Notes: a model not told the origin generated them from the sequence alone. 64,000 nt of DNA from Cohnella faecalis (GCF_003570905.1 NZ_QXJM01000049.1:1-64000); one strand, 5' to 3'. Positions 28,240-39,249 are shown, counted from the stretch's first letter. Made by a program: numbers and translations.

Positions 28240-29940
28240 ATGGCACTTAAGCTACCTGCTCTTTTCATTACGGAAATGAATCGTCTTCTGGAAGAAGAAG
28301 CGGACGAGTTTTTCGCTACATACAACGAGCCGAAGCATTCCGGACTAAGGGCCAACGGTCTTAAGCTAACCGGCGAAGCTTTGCGCGATCTGTCTCCGCT
28401 GGTAGGTCCCTCGGAAATTCCGTGGGCGGACGGAGGGTATTATACGTCGGAGGAAATTCGTCCGGGCAAGCACTTGTACTATCATTTGGGTCTTTATTAC
28501 ATTCAAGAGCCCAGCGCGATGCTTCCGGCGGAGCTGCTCGGCGTTCGTCCCGGCGATCGGGTTCTCGATCTTTGCGCGGCTCCCGGAGGCAAGACGACGC
28601 AGCTGGCGGCCAAGCTGCAAGGGCAAGGCGTTCTCGTGACGAACGATAATGCGGCGGAAAGGACGAAGGCGCTGGCGAAAAACGTCGAGCTGGCCGGTAT
28701 CCGCAACGCCGTCGTCTTGAACGAAGAGCCCGGACGGATCGCCGACGCTTTCGGAGCCTGGTTCGATCGCGTGCTCGTGGACGCGCCGTGCTCGGGAGAA
28801 GGAATGTTCCGCAAGGATGAGGATATGATCGGTCAATGGGAACGGCATTCGGTGGAGCGCTGCTCGCGGATGCAGGATGCCATTTTGTTGGACGCAGCCC
28901 GCTTGGTTGCACCGGGAGGCAGGCTGGTGTACTCCACCTGCACATTTTCTCCCCGTGAAAACGAAGGGACGATTGCGAAGTTTCTTGCCGCGCGTCCGGA
29001 CTTTTTCGTCGTTTCGACGGATTTGCCCGCTTCGTTCGGGTTCGCTCCCGGCCGACCCGATTGGTTGAACGACGAAGAGAAAGCGGGGCTGGACGAGCCG
29101 ACGATCGCCTCTTTGGCCGGAACCGTCAGAGTCTGGCCTCACCGAAGCCGAGGCGAGGGGCATTTCGCCGCTCTCCTTGAGCGCAGGCCGGGAGATCAGG
29201 CGAACCAAGCATGCTCGGCAACTTTGGCAACGGACGGGGCCTCGATTGCTTCTGCAGCCTATACGGCTGCGGGCACTTTGCCACCCTCCGTCCTGAACGA
29301 AAGGGATAATGGGACGAAGGACCAAAAGGCATCTAACGGTTTCCTGAACGAAAGGGATAATGGGACGGACCGCCGAAAGAGAGGAGCGGCCCCTTACCAG
29401 GCAGCCCGCCAAAAGCCGGCCCCCAATCACCGCAAGGAAGCCAAGCATCCTGTCCGAGTCGACGAAACGGAGGACGTGCTGAACAAGTTCGAAGAATTCG
29501 TCAAAGTCCATTTGAACGAAGGACGTCAATTGCCAGTCTTTCAACAGTCTGGGCGATTGCTCGTTCGAGGGGCAAGCATCTATCTTGTTCCCGCGGAAGT
29601 CCCCGTTTTGTCCGGCATGAACGTCGTTCGTCCCGGATGGCTTCTCGGCTCCGCCACGAAGCACCGTTTCGAGCCTTCGCAGGCTTGGGCGATGGGGCTA
29701 ACTAGCCGGGACGCGGTTCGTTCGCTTAGGCTCTCGTCCAGCCATCCCGACAGCCTGCGATATTTGAAGGGAGAGACGCTGCAGCCAGCGGAGGCGGACA
29801 TCGTTGGACCGGATGGCATAACGCCAGTCGGAGGCAAAGGATGGACGCTTGTCTGCATCGACGGTTTTCCCGCCGGTTGGGGACGATACGACGGAACGCT
29901 ACTGAAAAACGAAAGGCTCCCCGGCTGGCGCTGGGTATAG
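28240..29940 (+). CDS. rsmF: RsmF-type rRNA (cytosine-C5) methyltransferase with a 51-bp repeat insertion
   Basis: NOL1/NOP2/Sun-family SAM-dependent m5C methyltransferase, 566 residues. The N-terminal part (ADGGYYTSEEIRPGKHLYYH, IQEPSAMLPAELL) and SAM motif I (VLDLCAAPGGKTTQLAAKL) are clear. The two catalytic cysteines lie in VDAPCSGEGMFRK and VYSTCTFSPRENEG. The C-terminal half has the RNA-binding PUA-like region of YebU/RsmF (LPVFQQSGRLLVRG). Between the two lies a low-complexity linker (about residues 320-405) containing two copies of NERDNGT exactly 17 residues apart. This linker is longer than expected for the family and contains the repeat pair listed separately. Start ATG 28240 after GGAGAG. 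Confidence 0.9.
   Translation: MALKLPALFITEMNRLLEEEADEFFATYNEPKHSGLRANGLKLTGEALRDLSPLVGPSEIPWADGGYYTSEEIRPGKHLYYHLGLYYIQEPSAMLPAELLGVRPGDRVLDLCAAPGGKTTQLAAKLQGQGVLVTNDNAAERTKALAKNVELAGIRNAVVLNEEPGRIADAFGAWFDRVLVDAPCSGEGMFRKDEDMIGQWERHSVERCSRMQDAILLDAARLVAPGGRLVYSTCTFSPRENEGTIAKFLAARPDFFVVSTDLPASFGFAPGRPDWLNDEEKAGLDEPTIASLAGTVRVWPHRSRGEGHFAALLERRPGDQANQACSATLATDGASIASAAYTAAGTLPPSVLNERDNGTKDQKASNGFLNERDNGTDRRKRGAAPYQAARQKPAPNHRKEAKHPVRVDETEDVLNKFEEFVKVHLNEGRQLPVFQQSGRLLVRGASIYLVPAEVPVLSGMNVVRPGWLLGSATKHRFEPSQAWAMGLTSRDAVRSLRLSSSHPDSLRYLKGETLQPAEADIVGPDGITPVGGKGWTLVCIDGFPAGWGRYDGTLLKNERLPGWRWV
29291..29367 (+). repeat. Repeat pair D, 51-bp period, inside the methyltransferase gene
   Basis: TCCTGAACGAAAGGGATAAT plus GGGACG begins at 29291 and again at 29342, exactly 51 bp apart and in frame. 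The reverse complement (TCGTCCCATTATCCC) resembles the TCGTCCCACTGTTG core of arrays A and C, with 14 of 19 bases identical in my hand alignment. It appears to be a 51-bp family unit inside a protein linker. Confidence 0.75.
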
Positions 29941-29970
29941 AGCGAACAGGGAAGAAGGCGGCATAAACCG

Positions 29971-30786
29971 ATGAAATCGACGATTCGATTAGATAAAATG
30001 CTAGGCAATCTCGGATACGGCACAAGAAGCGGCATCAAGAGCCTCGTACGACAAGGAGCCGTATCCGTGAACGGTCTCATGGCGAAAGATCCGGGGATGC
30101 AGATCGATCCGCAAGCCGATACAGTCGTACTCGACGGAGAGACGATACGTTATCGGGACACCGTCTACGTCATGCTTCATAAGCCGGCAGGCGTCGTATC
30201 CGCCACCGAGGATAAGCGCGACCGGACGGTGCTCGATCTGATCGACGACGAGGATATAACGGTATTCGTCCCATTTCCCGTAGGCCGGCTCGACAAAGAC
30301 ACGGAAGGGCTATTGCTGCTTACGAACGACGGGAAGCTGTCGCACGAGCTGCTCTCTCCTCGCAAGCACGTACCGAAGACGTACCGGGCTCTCGTCGCGG
30401 GACAAGTCGCTGAAGCGGATGTCAAAGCTTTCGCCAAGGGGGTGACTCTGGACGACGAGTACGTCACCTTGCCCGCGCAGTTGTCCGTGCTCGAAGTCGT
30501 CGCCGGCGGAGCCGAGCCGACGCAGCCGTCTATGATCTACGCCTTTAGTCGGGCGGCTGACATACCGGAAGACGCAGCGAATTTAAGCTGGATAGAGCTC
30601 GTTATTCACGAAGGCAAATTTCATCAAGTGAAGCGAATGTTCGAAGCCGTCGGAAAAAAGGTGCTTTATTTGCGCAGAGAATCGATGGGCCCGCTGCATT
30701 TGGACGAGTCTCTCGCTCCGGGACAATGGCGGGAGCTTGCGGAAGACGAGCTTGAGAGCTTGCGTAATTTTAGGAAAGACGGGTAG
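29971..30786 (+). CDS. RsuA/RluB-type rRNA pseudouridine synthase
   Basis: Pseudouridine synthase of 271 residues. The N-terminal S4 RNA-binding domain (TIRLDKMLGNLGYGTRSGIK, VRQGAVSVNG) is followed by the catalytic domain with the active Asp in VGRLDKDTEGLLLLTNDG and the substrate loop HKPAGVVSATED. The C-terminal part has VIHEGKFHQVKRMFEAVGKK. The RsuA (16S U516) and RluB (23S) branches are hard to separate by eye; the short length and MLHKPAGV favour RsuA. It is preceded by the m5C methyltransferase gene, making a small rRNA-modification cluster, and followed after 4 bases by the HAD gene. Confidence 0.92.
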   Translation: MKSTIRLDKMLGNLGYGTRSGIKSLVRQGAVSVNGLMAKDPGMQIDPQADTVVLDGETIRYRDTVYVMLHKPAGVVSATEDKRDRTVLDLIDDEDITVFVPFPVGRLDKDTEGLLLLTNDGKLSHELLSPRKHVPKTYRALVAGQVAEADVKAFAKGVTLDDEYVTLPAQLSVLEVVAGGAEPTQPSMIYAFSRAADIPEDAANLSWIELVIHEGKFHQVKRMFEAVGKKVLYLRRESMGPLHLDESLAPGQWRELAEDELESLRNFRKDG

Positions 30787-30790
30787 AGAA

Positions 30791-31588
30791 ATGGCATATT
30801 CCATCATTGCACTCGACATCGACGGTACTCTTCTGAACGACGATCACAAGCTGACGCCGCGAGTGATCGCAGCTGTTCGAAGCGCGGCCGAGCAAGGCGC
30901 TGAAATTGTTCTGTGTACGGGACGCGGCTCTTCCAGCGCGCTGCCCGTCTTGAACGAGCTCGGAATGCAAGGAACGATGATTACCCATAACGGTTCATCG
31001 ATCGTCGACAGCGCGACTCGCTCCGTCATTTACGAAATGGCGATCGAGCCCGAATTGGCGAACCGTTACCAGAGCTATTTGCGGGAGCGCCAAATCCATT
31101 TTGATATGAATACTTCCTTCGAGCTATACGTCGACAGCCTTCCGGAAGACATCGCGGCTATGTACGAGAGATTCCACGTTCTTCCCGTCGTTCGTTCGCC
31201 GGAAGACGCGCTTCCCGCAGGCACGGTCAAATTATCCGTCTATGCGCCGTCTAGCGTGCTGGACGAGCTTGAACGCGACTGGACGGATTGGGCGCACGAT
31301 TTGCAGACGATTCGAAGCGGGGATTTTTTCATCGATATTCAGCACCCCCATGCGACCAAGGGCAAAGCACTCGAACGGCTGGCAGCTATGAGAGGAGTTG
31401 CGCGCGAACGTATTTTGGCGATTGGGAATTATTATAACGATATCGGGATGCTTTCTTTTGCGGGCTTCGGAATCGCGATGGACAATTCCCCGGCGGAAGT
31501 GAAAGCGGAAGCCGACGAAGCGACCGCGTCGAACAACGAGGATGGCGTAGCGCTGGCGCTGGAGCGCCATGTTTTAAGCAACGGCTAG
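30791..31588 (+). CDS. Cof-type HAD-IIB phosphatase
   Basis: Haloacid-dehalogenase-family sugar-phosphate/nucleotide phosphatase, 265 residues from ATG 30791. Motif I is IIALDIDGTLLNDD, with the nucleophile and acid Asp pair. Motif II is VLCTGRGSS and motif III Lys is in HATKGKALERLA. Motif IV reads AIGNYYNDIGML where the family usually has GDxxND, so the first metal ligand is Asn while the second Asp is kept. A large C2 cap lies between motifs II and III. The start overlaps the preceding stop region closely (4-base gap), implying co-transcription. Substrate unknown. Confidence 0.9.
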   Translation: MAYSIIALDIDGTLLNDDHKLTPRVIAAVRSAAEQGAEIVLCTGRGSSSALPVLNELGMQGTMITHNGSSIVDSATRSVIYEMAIEPELANRYQSYLRERQIHFDMNTSFELYVDSLPEDIAAMYERFHVLPVVRSPEDALPAGTVKLSVYAPSSVLDELERDWTDWAHDLQTIRSGDFFIDIQHPHATKGKALERLAAMRGVARERILAIGNYYNDIGMLSFAGFGIAMDNSPAEVKAEADEATASNNEDGVALALERHVLSNG

Positions 31589-31607
31589 GTTTGACAGCTG
31601 CCGAACA

Positions 31608-31643
31608 CAAAAAAAAAGCAAGCCGGCCGGCTGCCGGGCTTGC
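31608..31643 (-). terminator. Terminator of the yjcZ-like gene
   Basis: A GC-rich hairpin (AAGCAAGCC...GGCTTGCTT, 31617-31643) is flanked on the left by a run of A at 31608-31617, which is a T-run when read on the minus strand. Confidence 0.8.
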
Positions 31644-31690
31644 TTCGCGTTCTATCGGGGGTTCTGACGCCCCCGATCCCCTGTTACGAA

Positions 31691-31786
31691 TTAATAAAAG
31701 CCAGTGCGCAGAATGATTACGAGCAGAATGAACAAGACCAGCACGAAGGCTGCGGAAGATCCATAACCGCCGACAACACCGGACAT
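31691..31786 (-). CDS. yjcZ: YjcZ-family sporulation peptide (31 aa)
   Basis: Tiny hydrophobic peptide encoded from ATG 31786 to the stop at 31691, with a perfect AGGAGG ahead of the start. It begins MSGVVGGYGSSAAFVLVLFI and continues through a single membrane helix, the hallmark of the YjcZ family, which is induced in sporulating Bacillales. It is too short for most gene finders. Its own terminator follows. Confidence 0.88.
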   Translation of the reverse strand: MSGVVGGYGSSAAFVLVLFILLVIILRTGFY

Positions 31787-32002
31787 GCGAATTCCTCCTT
31801 CATGATTGAGGTGTGGGTTCCGAGACAGGTTCGCCGTCGCCTTCGCGATGCTGCGATCCGTGCTTCGGTCTACACTTATACTATGATGAATATCGCTAGC
31901 CGACTGGACATTTATCCCGATTCTGCGATTTTGGGTAGGAGCGGAATATAATAAATAAACGGCTCGTTAGGCCGGCGATCGACGTGCAGGATGCGAAATA
32001 GG

Positions 32003-32036
32003 CAAAAAGAAAAGCGTTCGCGTTATTTGCGAACGC
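32003..32036 (-). terminator. Terminator of the diguanylate cyclase gene
   Basis: On the minus strand GCGTTCGC (32036-32029) pairs with GCGAACGC (32021-32014) and is followed by a T-rich run. The hairpin overlaps the stop codon. Confidence 0.9.
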
Positions 32037-33239
32037 CTTTGCCGCCGCTTGGCGAGGCGATTAGACTTTGCCCCGTGCGAGACGAAATGGTCGCGTAATC
32101 GGTCACCCGGTTTTTGCCGGACGTTTTGCTGTGGTACATCGCTTGGTCGGCTTGCTTCAAGAGTGTCTCGCCGTAACCGGGGACCGTCGAATCGTCGGGA
32201 TCCGATAAGGAAAAGCCGACGCTGATCGTGACGATGCTTTCCTTCTCCGTCCGCAATCGGATCGACTCGGCCGTCTGGAAGACCGTTTGCGTCGGCCCGT
32301 TCACGAATGCGACCAGTTCCTCGCCGCCGTAGCGGCCGGAAAGACCGATTCCGTCCGTCTCTTCCATGAGTATAGCGGCAACCTGCTTAAGGACTCCGTC
32401 GGCTTTATGGTGCCCTTGCGTGTCGTTCAGACGCTTGAAGTTGTCGATGTCGCAGAAGATAACGCCGACCGGCTTGCCGGAACGGAGCGCTCGATCCAAT
32501 TGCCCGGAGAAAAACCTCCGGTTATACAAATTCGTCAGCCCGTCCGTAATCGACGATCGGTAAGCCGTCTGCAGAAGCTCGACCACTCTTTCGAACAGGA
32601 CCATGAACAACAATACGTAGTAAAAAACGGGAAGCAAGCCCGACAGCGTATCCAGCGCCGCGGAATCCGGCTCCCAGTAGCCGATTGCGATTTCGGAAAG
32701 CTGAGCGGCGAAGGCGACAATCAAGCTTGCCGCGTATTTGAATCGTTGACCGACATGGGGCGCCAACATGAGAGCGAACAGCGGGGAGAGAACCAACAGG
32801 TACCCGTCCAAAGCGGGGGTGCGGGACATGGCGGCTTCCAGCGTATAGTCCTGCGAGGAGCTTCCCGGCAGCAAGCCGGCAATCGCTATCATAACTCCGA
32901 AGACGAGAAGGCCGTAGAACCAAAGCTTCGTTCGGGAACGTTTTTTGTGATAGAGCTCGAAAACGGCAAAATTGATGACGATAAATGCGAACACTTGCAG
33001 CAGCTTCCCTACAAATGCGAGGATGGTTGATACCGGAACGAGTCCTACGGACAAGGCGAGTTGGAGCGAATGATGAACGAGTATGAAGCCGAGCGAGACG
33101 AGCAGCGAACGGAATGCGGCTCGGCGATTGCGGGCGTAAAGTCGAAAAGACATGAACAGCATCAGGCCGCGATGACGACCGAAGTGGAAGAGGAGAACAG
33201 GAGACCGGGATTTTGCAAGGCTAATGCATCGAAGTTCAT
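32023..33239 (-). CDS. Membrane GGDEF diguanylate cyclase, frameshift near its 5' end
   Basis: Predicted c-di-GMP synthase. The main open frame (32023-33162, 379 residues) has about six TM helices and a C-terminal GGDEF domain. It carries SSITDGLTNLYNRRFF, the metal-binding FCDIDNFKRLNDTQGHH and the active site RYGGEELVAF (GGEEL, catalytically competent). No I-site RxxD is seen at the usual place before it. The true start is probably ATG 33239, with AAAGGAG seven bases before it and MNFDALALQNPGLLFSSSTS following. That start joins the main frame if one G is added near 33167, giving the first TM helix. No partner domain is present, so the sensed signal is unknown. Confidence 0.88.
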
Positions 33240-33393
33240 ACGCGGCTCCTTTGATTGAATTGAGCGCCGAAGAACGAATCGGCGATCGCTTCCGGCATAA
33301 CCGTCTTGCGGCGGCTGTTTACAGAAACATACGTTCTACTATATCATAAATGTGTCAGGCCGAGAAGGTCGTGAGGCAGAGGAGGAATCGCCC

Positions 33394-34562
33394 GTGAACA
33401 TTTTACAGGCGTTGTTTTTCCCCCGGAGCAACCGGGCGGAGTCTCTTCCATGGTGCCTTATATCGTAGAGCGGTTTCGCAAAATAGGCTGGGAGATGGAG
33501 ATGTTCTCCTTGCCGAAGCGAATACGCAACAAAGGGCAGGAAGAAATTGAATTCGATACGTTCGATTGGCGGCCCTATGCGGGGAACCTCGTCGTGGAGC
33601 GATATATTCAGACTTACAAGGATTATTTGTGGTGGACCAAGCTTAGGCTCAAGGAGCAGAAATACGATCTGATCCATGCGCATCATCCGATCGCGGCGTT
33701 GGCGATGAGCCGGGTTTTCCCGGATATTCCGGTCGTTATGACGGTCCACTCCAGCTTCGAGAGAGAGCTCATGCTTAACGGTCGCATTGAAGCCGGCGGC
33801 GCCGAGGAGAAATTTTTAACTTCCATTTACAGAGAGCTTGAGCAACGAACGTCCCGGCTGACGACGGTTTCTCATTCTTTCGCGGCCTATATGGGAGCGT
33901 TCCTCGATCATCCCGAACGGATCCAGGTTATCCCTAACGGCTACGACGAAAAGCGCTTCAAACCGATTTCCCACGATAACGAGGTTGCGCAGCTCGTAAC
34001 GGTATGCCGCCTCGTGCCGGCCAAAGGATTGGATATCTTGCTCCAAGGGTGTGCGGAGCTGCGCAAGCGTAACCGTCCGTTCGTGCTCCACATGATCGGG
34101 GATGGTCCGATCAGGGAAGAGCTGGAGACGATGGCTCAGAAGCTGGGCATCTATGACGATACGATTTTTTACGGCTACATGCTTCATCCGGAGGAACTGC
34201 TTCCGTTCTTCGACGTGTTCGTCCTTCCGTCACGGGCGGAATCGTTCGGCTCCGTGTTTGCGGAAGCCGCGTTATGCTTGCTTGCGCTTGTCGGAACCAA
34301 TGTAGGAGGCATTGCCGAGCAAATCGAGAACGGAGTGAACGGACTGCTAGTCCCTCCGGAAGATCCGGTCGCTCTCGCCGACGCTCTGGAGACGTTCATC
34401 ACGGATCCCCATTTTCGATACGAAATGGCTCGCGCGGCTTCGAACAAAGCAAAAAAGACGTACTCTCTTAACCGGGTCATCGGCGAGTTGAAGCGCAATT
34501 ATCTTTCTCTGACCGAAGGCTTGGACGAAGGCGAGTCCGTAGAAGAAACCGAAGAAAGCTGA
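33394..34562 (+). CDS. GT4-family glycosyltransferase, frameshift near its 5' end
   Basis: Cytosolic GT-B retaining glycosyltransferase of about 389 residues. The open frame from 33450 starts MVPYIVERFRKIG, but GTG 33394 with GAGGAGG upstream gives NILQALFF. Adding one C to the C-run near 33420 yields FFPPEQPGGVSSMVPYIVE, the normal N-terminal loop of this family. The C-terminal domain has RLVPAKGLDILLQG and the nucleotide-sugar motif SRAESFGSVFAEAALCLLAL (the E(7)E region). Acceptor is unknown; cell-envelope or exopolysaccharide synthesis is likely. It is followed by yhaO after 22 bases. Confidence 0.88.
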
Positions 34563-34584
34563 CCGGATAGGGAGGACGCGAAAA

Positions 34585-35879
34585 ATGGGAACTCCGGGAG
34601 TGTCCTTTACGTTCATTCATGCGGCGGACCTTCATCTCGACAGTCCTTTCCGGGGCTTGGACAGAGCGGACGGCGCCGTAAGAGATCGACTGCGGGAATC
34701 GACGTTCGCAGCGCTCCGACGGTTGACGGCTTTAGCCAAGCGGGAAAAAGCGGATTTCGTCGTGCTTGCGGGGGATCTCTACGACGCGTCGGACCGTTCC
34801 TTGAAAGCACAATTGCGGCTTCAACGGGAGCTTGAGGAGCTTACGAGAGAGGGAATCGGAATATTCGTCGTCCACGGCAACCACGATCCGGAGAGCGGCC
34901 GTCAGGCGAAGCTTGCTCTGCCTGAAGGCGTTCATGTCTTCGGATCGGATGAGGTGGAATGCTTTCCCGCTTTCAGAAGAGATGGGCGTCTTGCCGCCCA
35001 TGTATATGGCATTTCTTATCCGACGCCGAGCGTGTCGGATAATTTGGCGCTCCGCTTTCGGAAACGGGAAGGAGCGCCGTTTCATTTGGCGCTGCTTCAC
35101 GGCAACGTCGACGGCCAGCCCGGTCACGACAATTACGCGCCATGCAAGCTTAGCGAACTGACGGCCGCGGGATTCGACTACTGGGCGCTCGGACACGTAC
35201 ACGACCGCCGGACGGTTCATGAATATCCGCATGTTGTCTACCCCGGCAATCTGCAAGGACGCAGCATACGCGAGACAGGCCGAAAGGAGCCTATGTCGTC
35301 CGCGTGTCGGATGCGGGACGAATCGAAATGACGTTCGCCGACTTGGCTGACGTCGTCTGGCAGGAAGCGGACGTTTCTATTGCCGGAGCATACGGCGAGC
35401 AGGAGCTGAAGGATAGATTGGCGGAAGCGGCGGAGAAAGCTCGGGCGCAAGCGCGAGGCCGTCCGTCCGTCGTCAGGTTTCGATTGCTCGGAAGCGGTCC
35501 GCTGCACGAGGAGCTTTTGTCGGAATCGCTGGCGGACGATTGGGTTCGGGAGCTGAGGGAATGGCTCGGCTCTCCGGAAGACCGCGAGGATTGGATATGG
35601 GCGGAATCGATGAAGATTCGCACATCCGGAACGGGCGACGAGCTCGCCGATCTCCCGGAAGAGGATGGTTTTATCGGGGAGCTGGTGCGAACGGGGCGCT
35701 CGGCGGCAGAGTCGCCGGATGAGTCGAAGCGGCTTCTCGACGAAGCTATGGAAGCTCTTAGGCACCAGCCGAAGATTCGGCAATGGGTGGCCGGAAGGAC
35801 GGACGCCGATCGGGAAGAACTGGTGAGCCGGGCGTTAAGCCGAGCCCTCGCGCTGCTGATTCGGGAGGATCAACGATAA
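34585..35879 (+). pseudogene. yhaO: YhaO-type metallophosphoesterase / DNA exonuclease subunit, one frameshift
   Basis: SbcD/Mre11-like calcineurin-fold nuclease of about 431 residues, the partner of YhaN. Metal-binding motifs are visible: FIHAADLHLDSPF, VVLAGDLYDASD, VVHGNHDPESG, LALLHGNVDG and ALGHVHDRR. The C-terminal capping region is in the second frame (from 35304). One added G at CGAAAGGAGCC near 35286 gives GRKGAYVVRVSDAG and joins the halves. The order GT - yhaO - yhaN suggests a DNA-repair operon, as in Bacillus subtilis. The gene is otherwise complete, so I suspect it is functional. Confidence 0.85.
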
Positions 35880-35938
35880 TATGAACGAGGCATGACGGCG
35901 CGCTTGGCCGTCACGGGGAGAGACGGAGGAGAGAACGG

Positions 35939-38900
35939 ATGCAAATTCGCGAGCTGCAGGTGGACGGATACGGGGCGCTGCATGGAATAAGCTGCGCGTT
36001 CGATGCTCCCGTTACCGTTCTATACGGTCCCAACGAAGCCGGAAAAAGCACGCTGCTTCGCTTTATCAGGAGCATGCTGTACGGTTTTCCTACCCGAAAG
36101 GAGCCGGTCGAACGAGGCGAGCCCGTCGGCGGGGGCCGGCACGGGGGCCGGCTTCTTTTGCTTTCTTCGTCGGGGCGGGAGCTGACTCTCGAAAGGCATT
36201 CCGATGGATCGACGGGTAACGGAGGAAGAAAAAACGGCACTTCCGGCTTTGCGATTCGGGACGGTTCGGGTGTGTTCCTGCCGATTTCCCAGAGCGAGTG
36301 GGAGCGATCCGAGCTTGGAGGAGTATCCGAGCGATTGTATCGGCAGCTGTTCTCGGTTTCTCTGGACGAGCTTCACGAGCTGCGAACGCTTCAGGGCGAA
36401 GAGGTCGGCAATTATTTGTATCACGCCGGCGTAATGGGAGGCAGGGCTCTGACGGAAGCCCGGCGAACGCTGGCTGCCGAGATGGACAAGCTGTTCAAGC
36501 CCAAGGGGACGACTCCGGAGATGAATAAGCTGTTGGCGTTAATAAAGGAGACCGAGTCTTCTATTCGCCAGCGGAGAAACGATGTTCATTACTATAACGA
36601 GACGGTAGATGCGCTGACCGAAACGGAGAGCAGGCTGACTCTGGCAGATCGTTCGTTGCCGGAGTTGAAAGCGCAGGCCGCGGACTCAGGCCGTGCCTTG
36701 GAGCTTCGCGAATGGTGGCTGAAAGGACTGGCCGCTGAGAGGGAAGAGGCCGAATGCGCCGCGCAATTGAGCGATCCGCTTGCCGACCCGCTGCCTGAGG
36801 ATGCCGCTGTCGTCTGGGCGGTTCTCGTCAATGAGCGGGAAGCTGCAACGGATCGGCTTGAACAGGCGAAGCGCGTTCTTGACGAGAAAGCTCGGGCGCG
36901 AGCTCGCTTGAGCTGGGATGAAGGAATGGTTGACGCGGCTGCGGAGCTGGAACGGCTGGATTCGTTAAGGGAGACGACCGTATCCAGACGGGAAGAGCTT
37001 GCGAGCTTGCTGGTCGAGGCGCGTGCTGCAAATGAGCAAATCGACGATTGGCTGGCCCGGATATCTCCGCATTGGACGGAGAAGGAGCTTCAAGTCTTCT
37101 CCGGGACGACGGCTGAGCGAGAGCAAGCAAGGCGAATGCAGCAAGCTTGGGGAGAGGCGGACCGGGCGCTCGAGAGACTCGATGCCGAGGCGAGGCGGCT
37201 GGAACGGCAAAAAGAGGCTTGGCTTATTCAGCGGCGGGACGATTTTTTGGATTCTGAGGTGACCGCTCGTAGTATGTCGGAGCTCGGGAGCGAGAATCGG
37301 TCAAGCGTGATTTTCAAGCCTGCCGATAAAGCATCGCTGCTTCAGGAATGGCTTGGCCTTGAGGAACAGTTGCGTCTGCTGGAACGAGCGCGAGCAACCG
37401 CTCACGCTCAGCAAGCTTCGGCGTTGCAAGCCAGTAGGCGATCGGTTCGCGGAAGAAACGATAATCGAGCGGCGGGAGGAGGCTTGCTGCTCGCGCTAAG
37501 CGGTGTAACGGCCGCTGCGGCTTTCATTGTGTTAGCGGTTAATGGGCTCACGCCTATTTCCTACGGGATAGCGGGAGTGTTGTTGTTTGCCGCCGTAGCG
37601 ACTGCATCTGCGACAGCCCTAATGCGGAGGAGAGAAGCACGTGCCGTTCGTACAGGCTCACGACAAGGGGTGGATTCCGCTCAGACGGAGTCCAATCAGG
37701 CCGTGCAGGCGCAAATGCAGCTGGTGTCGGATAGGATTCGGAGATTGGTTGCGAATGCTGATTCGGGAGCGGCGGTTTTTTCGGCGGGCGGGAAGGATTA
37801 CGAGTTGTCGGTGCGTAACTTGGACGATGCGGGCTGGTCGGTTTTTCGCGAAATTGCCTATGCCCGAATGGATGAGCTCGAGCGGGAAGAACGGGCTAAC
37901 GAGAAGGAACGCGAACGCGTTCGGCGCCTTGGCGAATTCGACCGCGAAGCCGAAGCGATTCATCGCGAGCTTGGCCGGATGGACGCGGAACGCGACCGTC
38001 TCCATATGCAATGGCGAGAGTGGCTGGAGCAACGCAAGCTTCCGGCCGAGCTTGTGCCTGAAGGGATGCCGGAGCTGTTCGGTTTGGCGGAGCAAGCTCA
38101 GACGCTGCAAAGACGGAAGGAGCGGCTCCAGGAGCGGGCAGAGCAGCTGCGTGCTGCGATTGCCGATTTTGAACGTGCAGCCGGTTCATTGCTTGAGCAG
38201 TTTCCTGCTCCGGCTCGCTCTCCGGCGACGCTGCCCTGACGGTCGCTTGGGCATATCGCGAGGCGCGGAAGCATGTCGCCGTTCGAGAAGAGGCGGAACG
38301 CGCCGATGTCCGTATCCTCGATGCGGAAGAAGCCGCCGAAGCGTCCCGCCGGCTGCTGGAGATCAAAGAGGCTGCCGTGACGAAAGCTGTGCGTAACGCA
38401 GGGGAAAGCAACGCGGACGGATATGAACGGCGGTTGCGCTTGGACGAACGCAGAAGAGCGCTCCGCCGCGAACGCGGTGAAATCTCGCTTCGCTTGCAAG
38501 CAGGACGCTCGGAAGAGGAAACGGCTGCTTTGCTTCGGCTTCTCGAGACTCATGACGAAGCGGCTTTGATCGATATAAGCGTCGAAAGCCGGAATCGGCT
38601 GTCCGCGTCAGAAGCGGAGAGAACGGAGCTTCTCGAGCGCCGGGGACGCTTGACGCAAGAGCTGGAACGATTGCGCTCGGAAGCCGAAGAGAAGTCGGGA
38701 GCACAGTCGCTTCGGGAGCAGGAAAGCCGTTTGGAGCGTTTGACGGAGCAGTATGCCGTTCTAGCTCTAAGCGAGACGCTGCTTCGACGAACGAAGGCTG
38801 TGTTCGAGCAGGAAAAACAGCCGGAGGTGCTGCAAACGGCTTCCGCCTATTTCGGGCAAATGACGGGTGGAATTTATCGGAGAGTTATCGCCCCCGGCGA

Positions 38901-39249
38901 TTCCAACACCTTGCTTGCGGAGACGTCCGATCGTCGTACGATCGATAGCATTTTTTTAAGCCGAGGAACACAAGAGCAGCTCTATTTGGCAATGCGACTG
39001 GCTCTGGCCGACGCTGCCTCCAGAGTTCATCCGCTCCCGTTGCTTCTGGACGACTTGTTCGTCCATTTCGATGAAGCCCGATTGCGAAATACGATTCCAG
39101 TCATAGGCGACATCGCGAAAAAAAGGCAGGTTATTCTTTTTACATGCCATCGCCATATCGCGGAATCGTTCGAACGAGAGCTTGCCGATTCAAGCATCGT
39201 ACGGCTAAATGGCGGAACCGTGCGTCCCGCGAGTGCTGCATCGGTGTAG
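35939..39249 (+). pseudogene. yhaN: YhaN-type SMC/SbcC-like ATPase, one frameshift
   Basis: Large P-loop ATPase of about 1103 residues, predicted to work with YhaO in processing DNA ends. Walker A is YGPNEAGKSTLLRF (residues 29-42). Long coiled coils fill about 190-480 and 580-950, and two hydrophobic helices (about 514-560: LLLALSGVTAAAAFIVLAV, ISYGIAGVLLFAAVA) interrupt them, a YhaN feature that implies membrane attachment. The signature motif (FLSRGTQEQLYLAMRLALAD) and Walker B (PLLLDDLFVHFDEARL) are at the C-terminus. The frame breaks between 38195 and 38220; one added base restores GSLSGDAALTVAWAYREA. ATG start with GGAGAGAACGG. Array B begins 19 bases after the stop. Confidence 0.87.
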
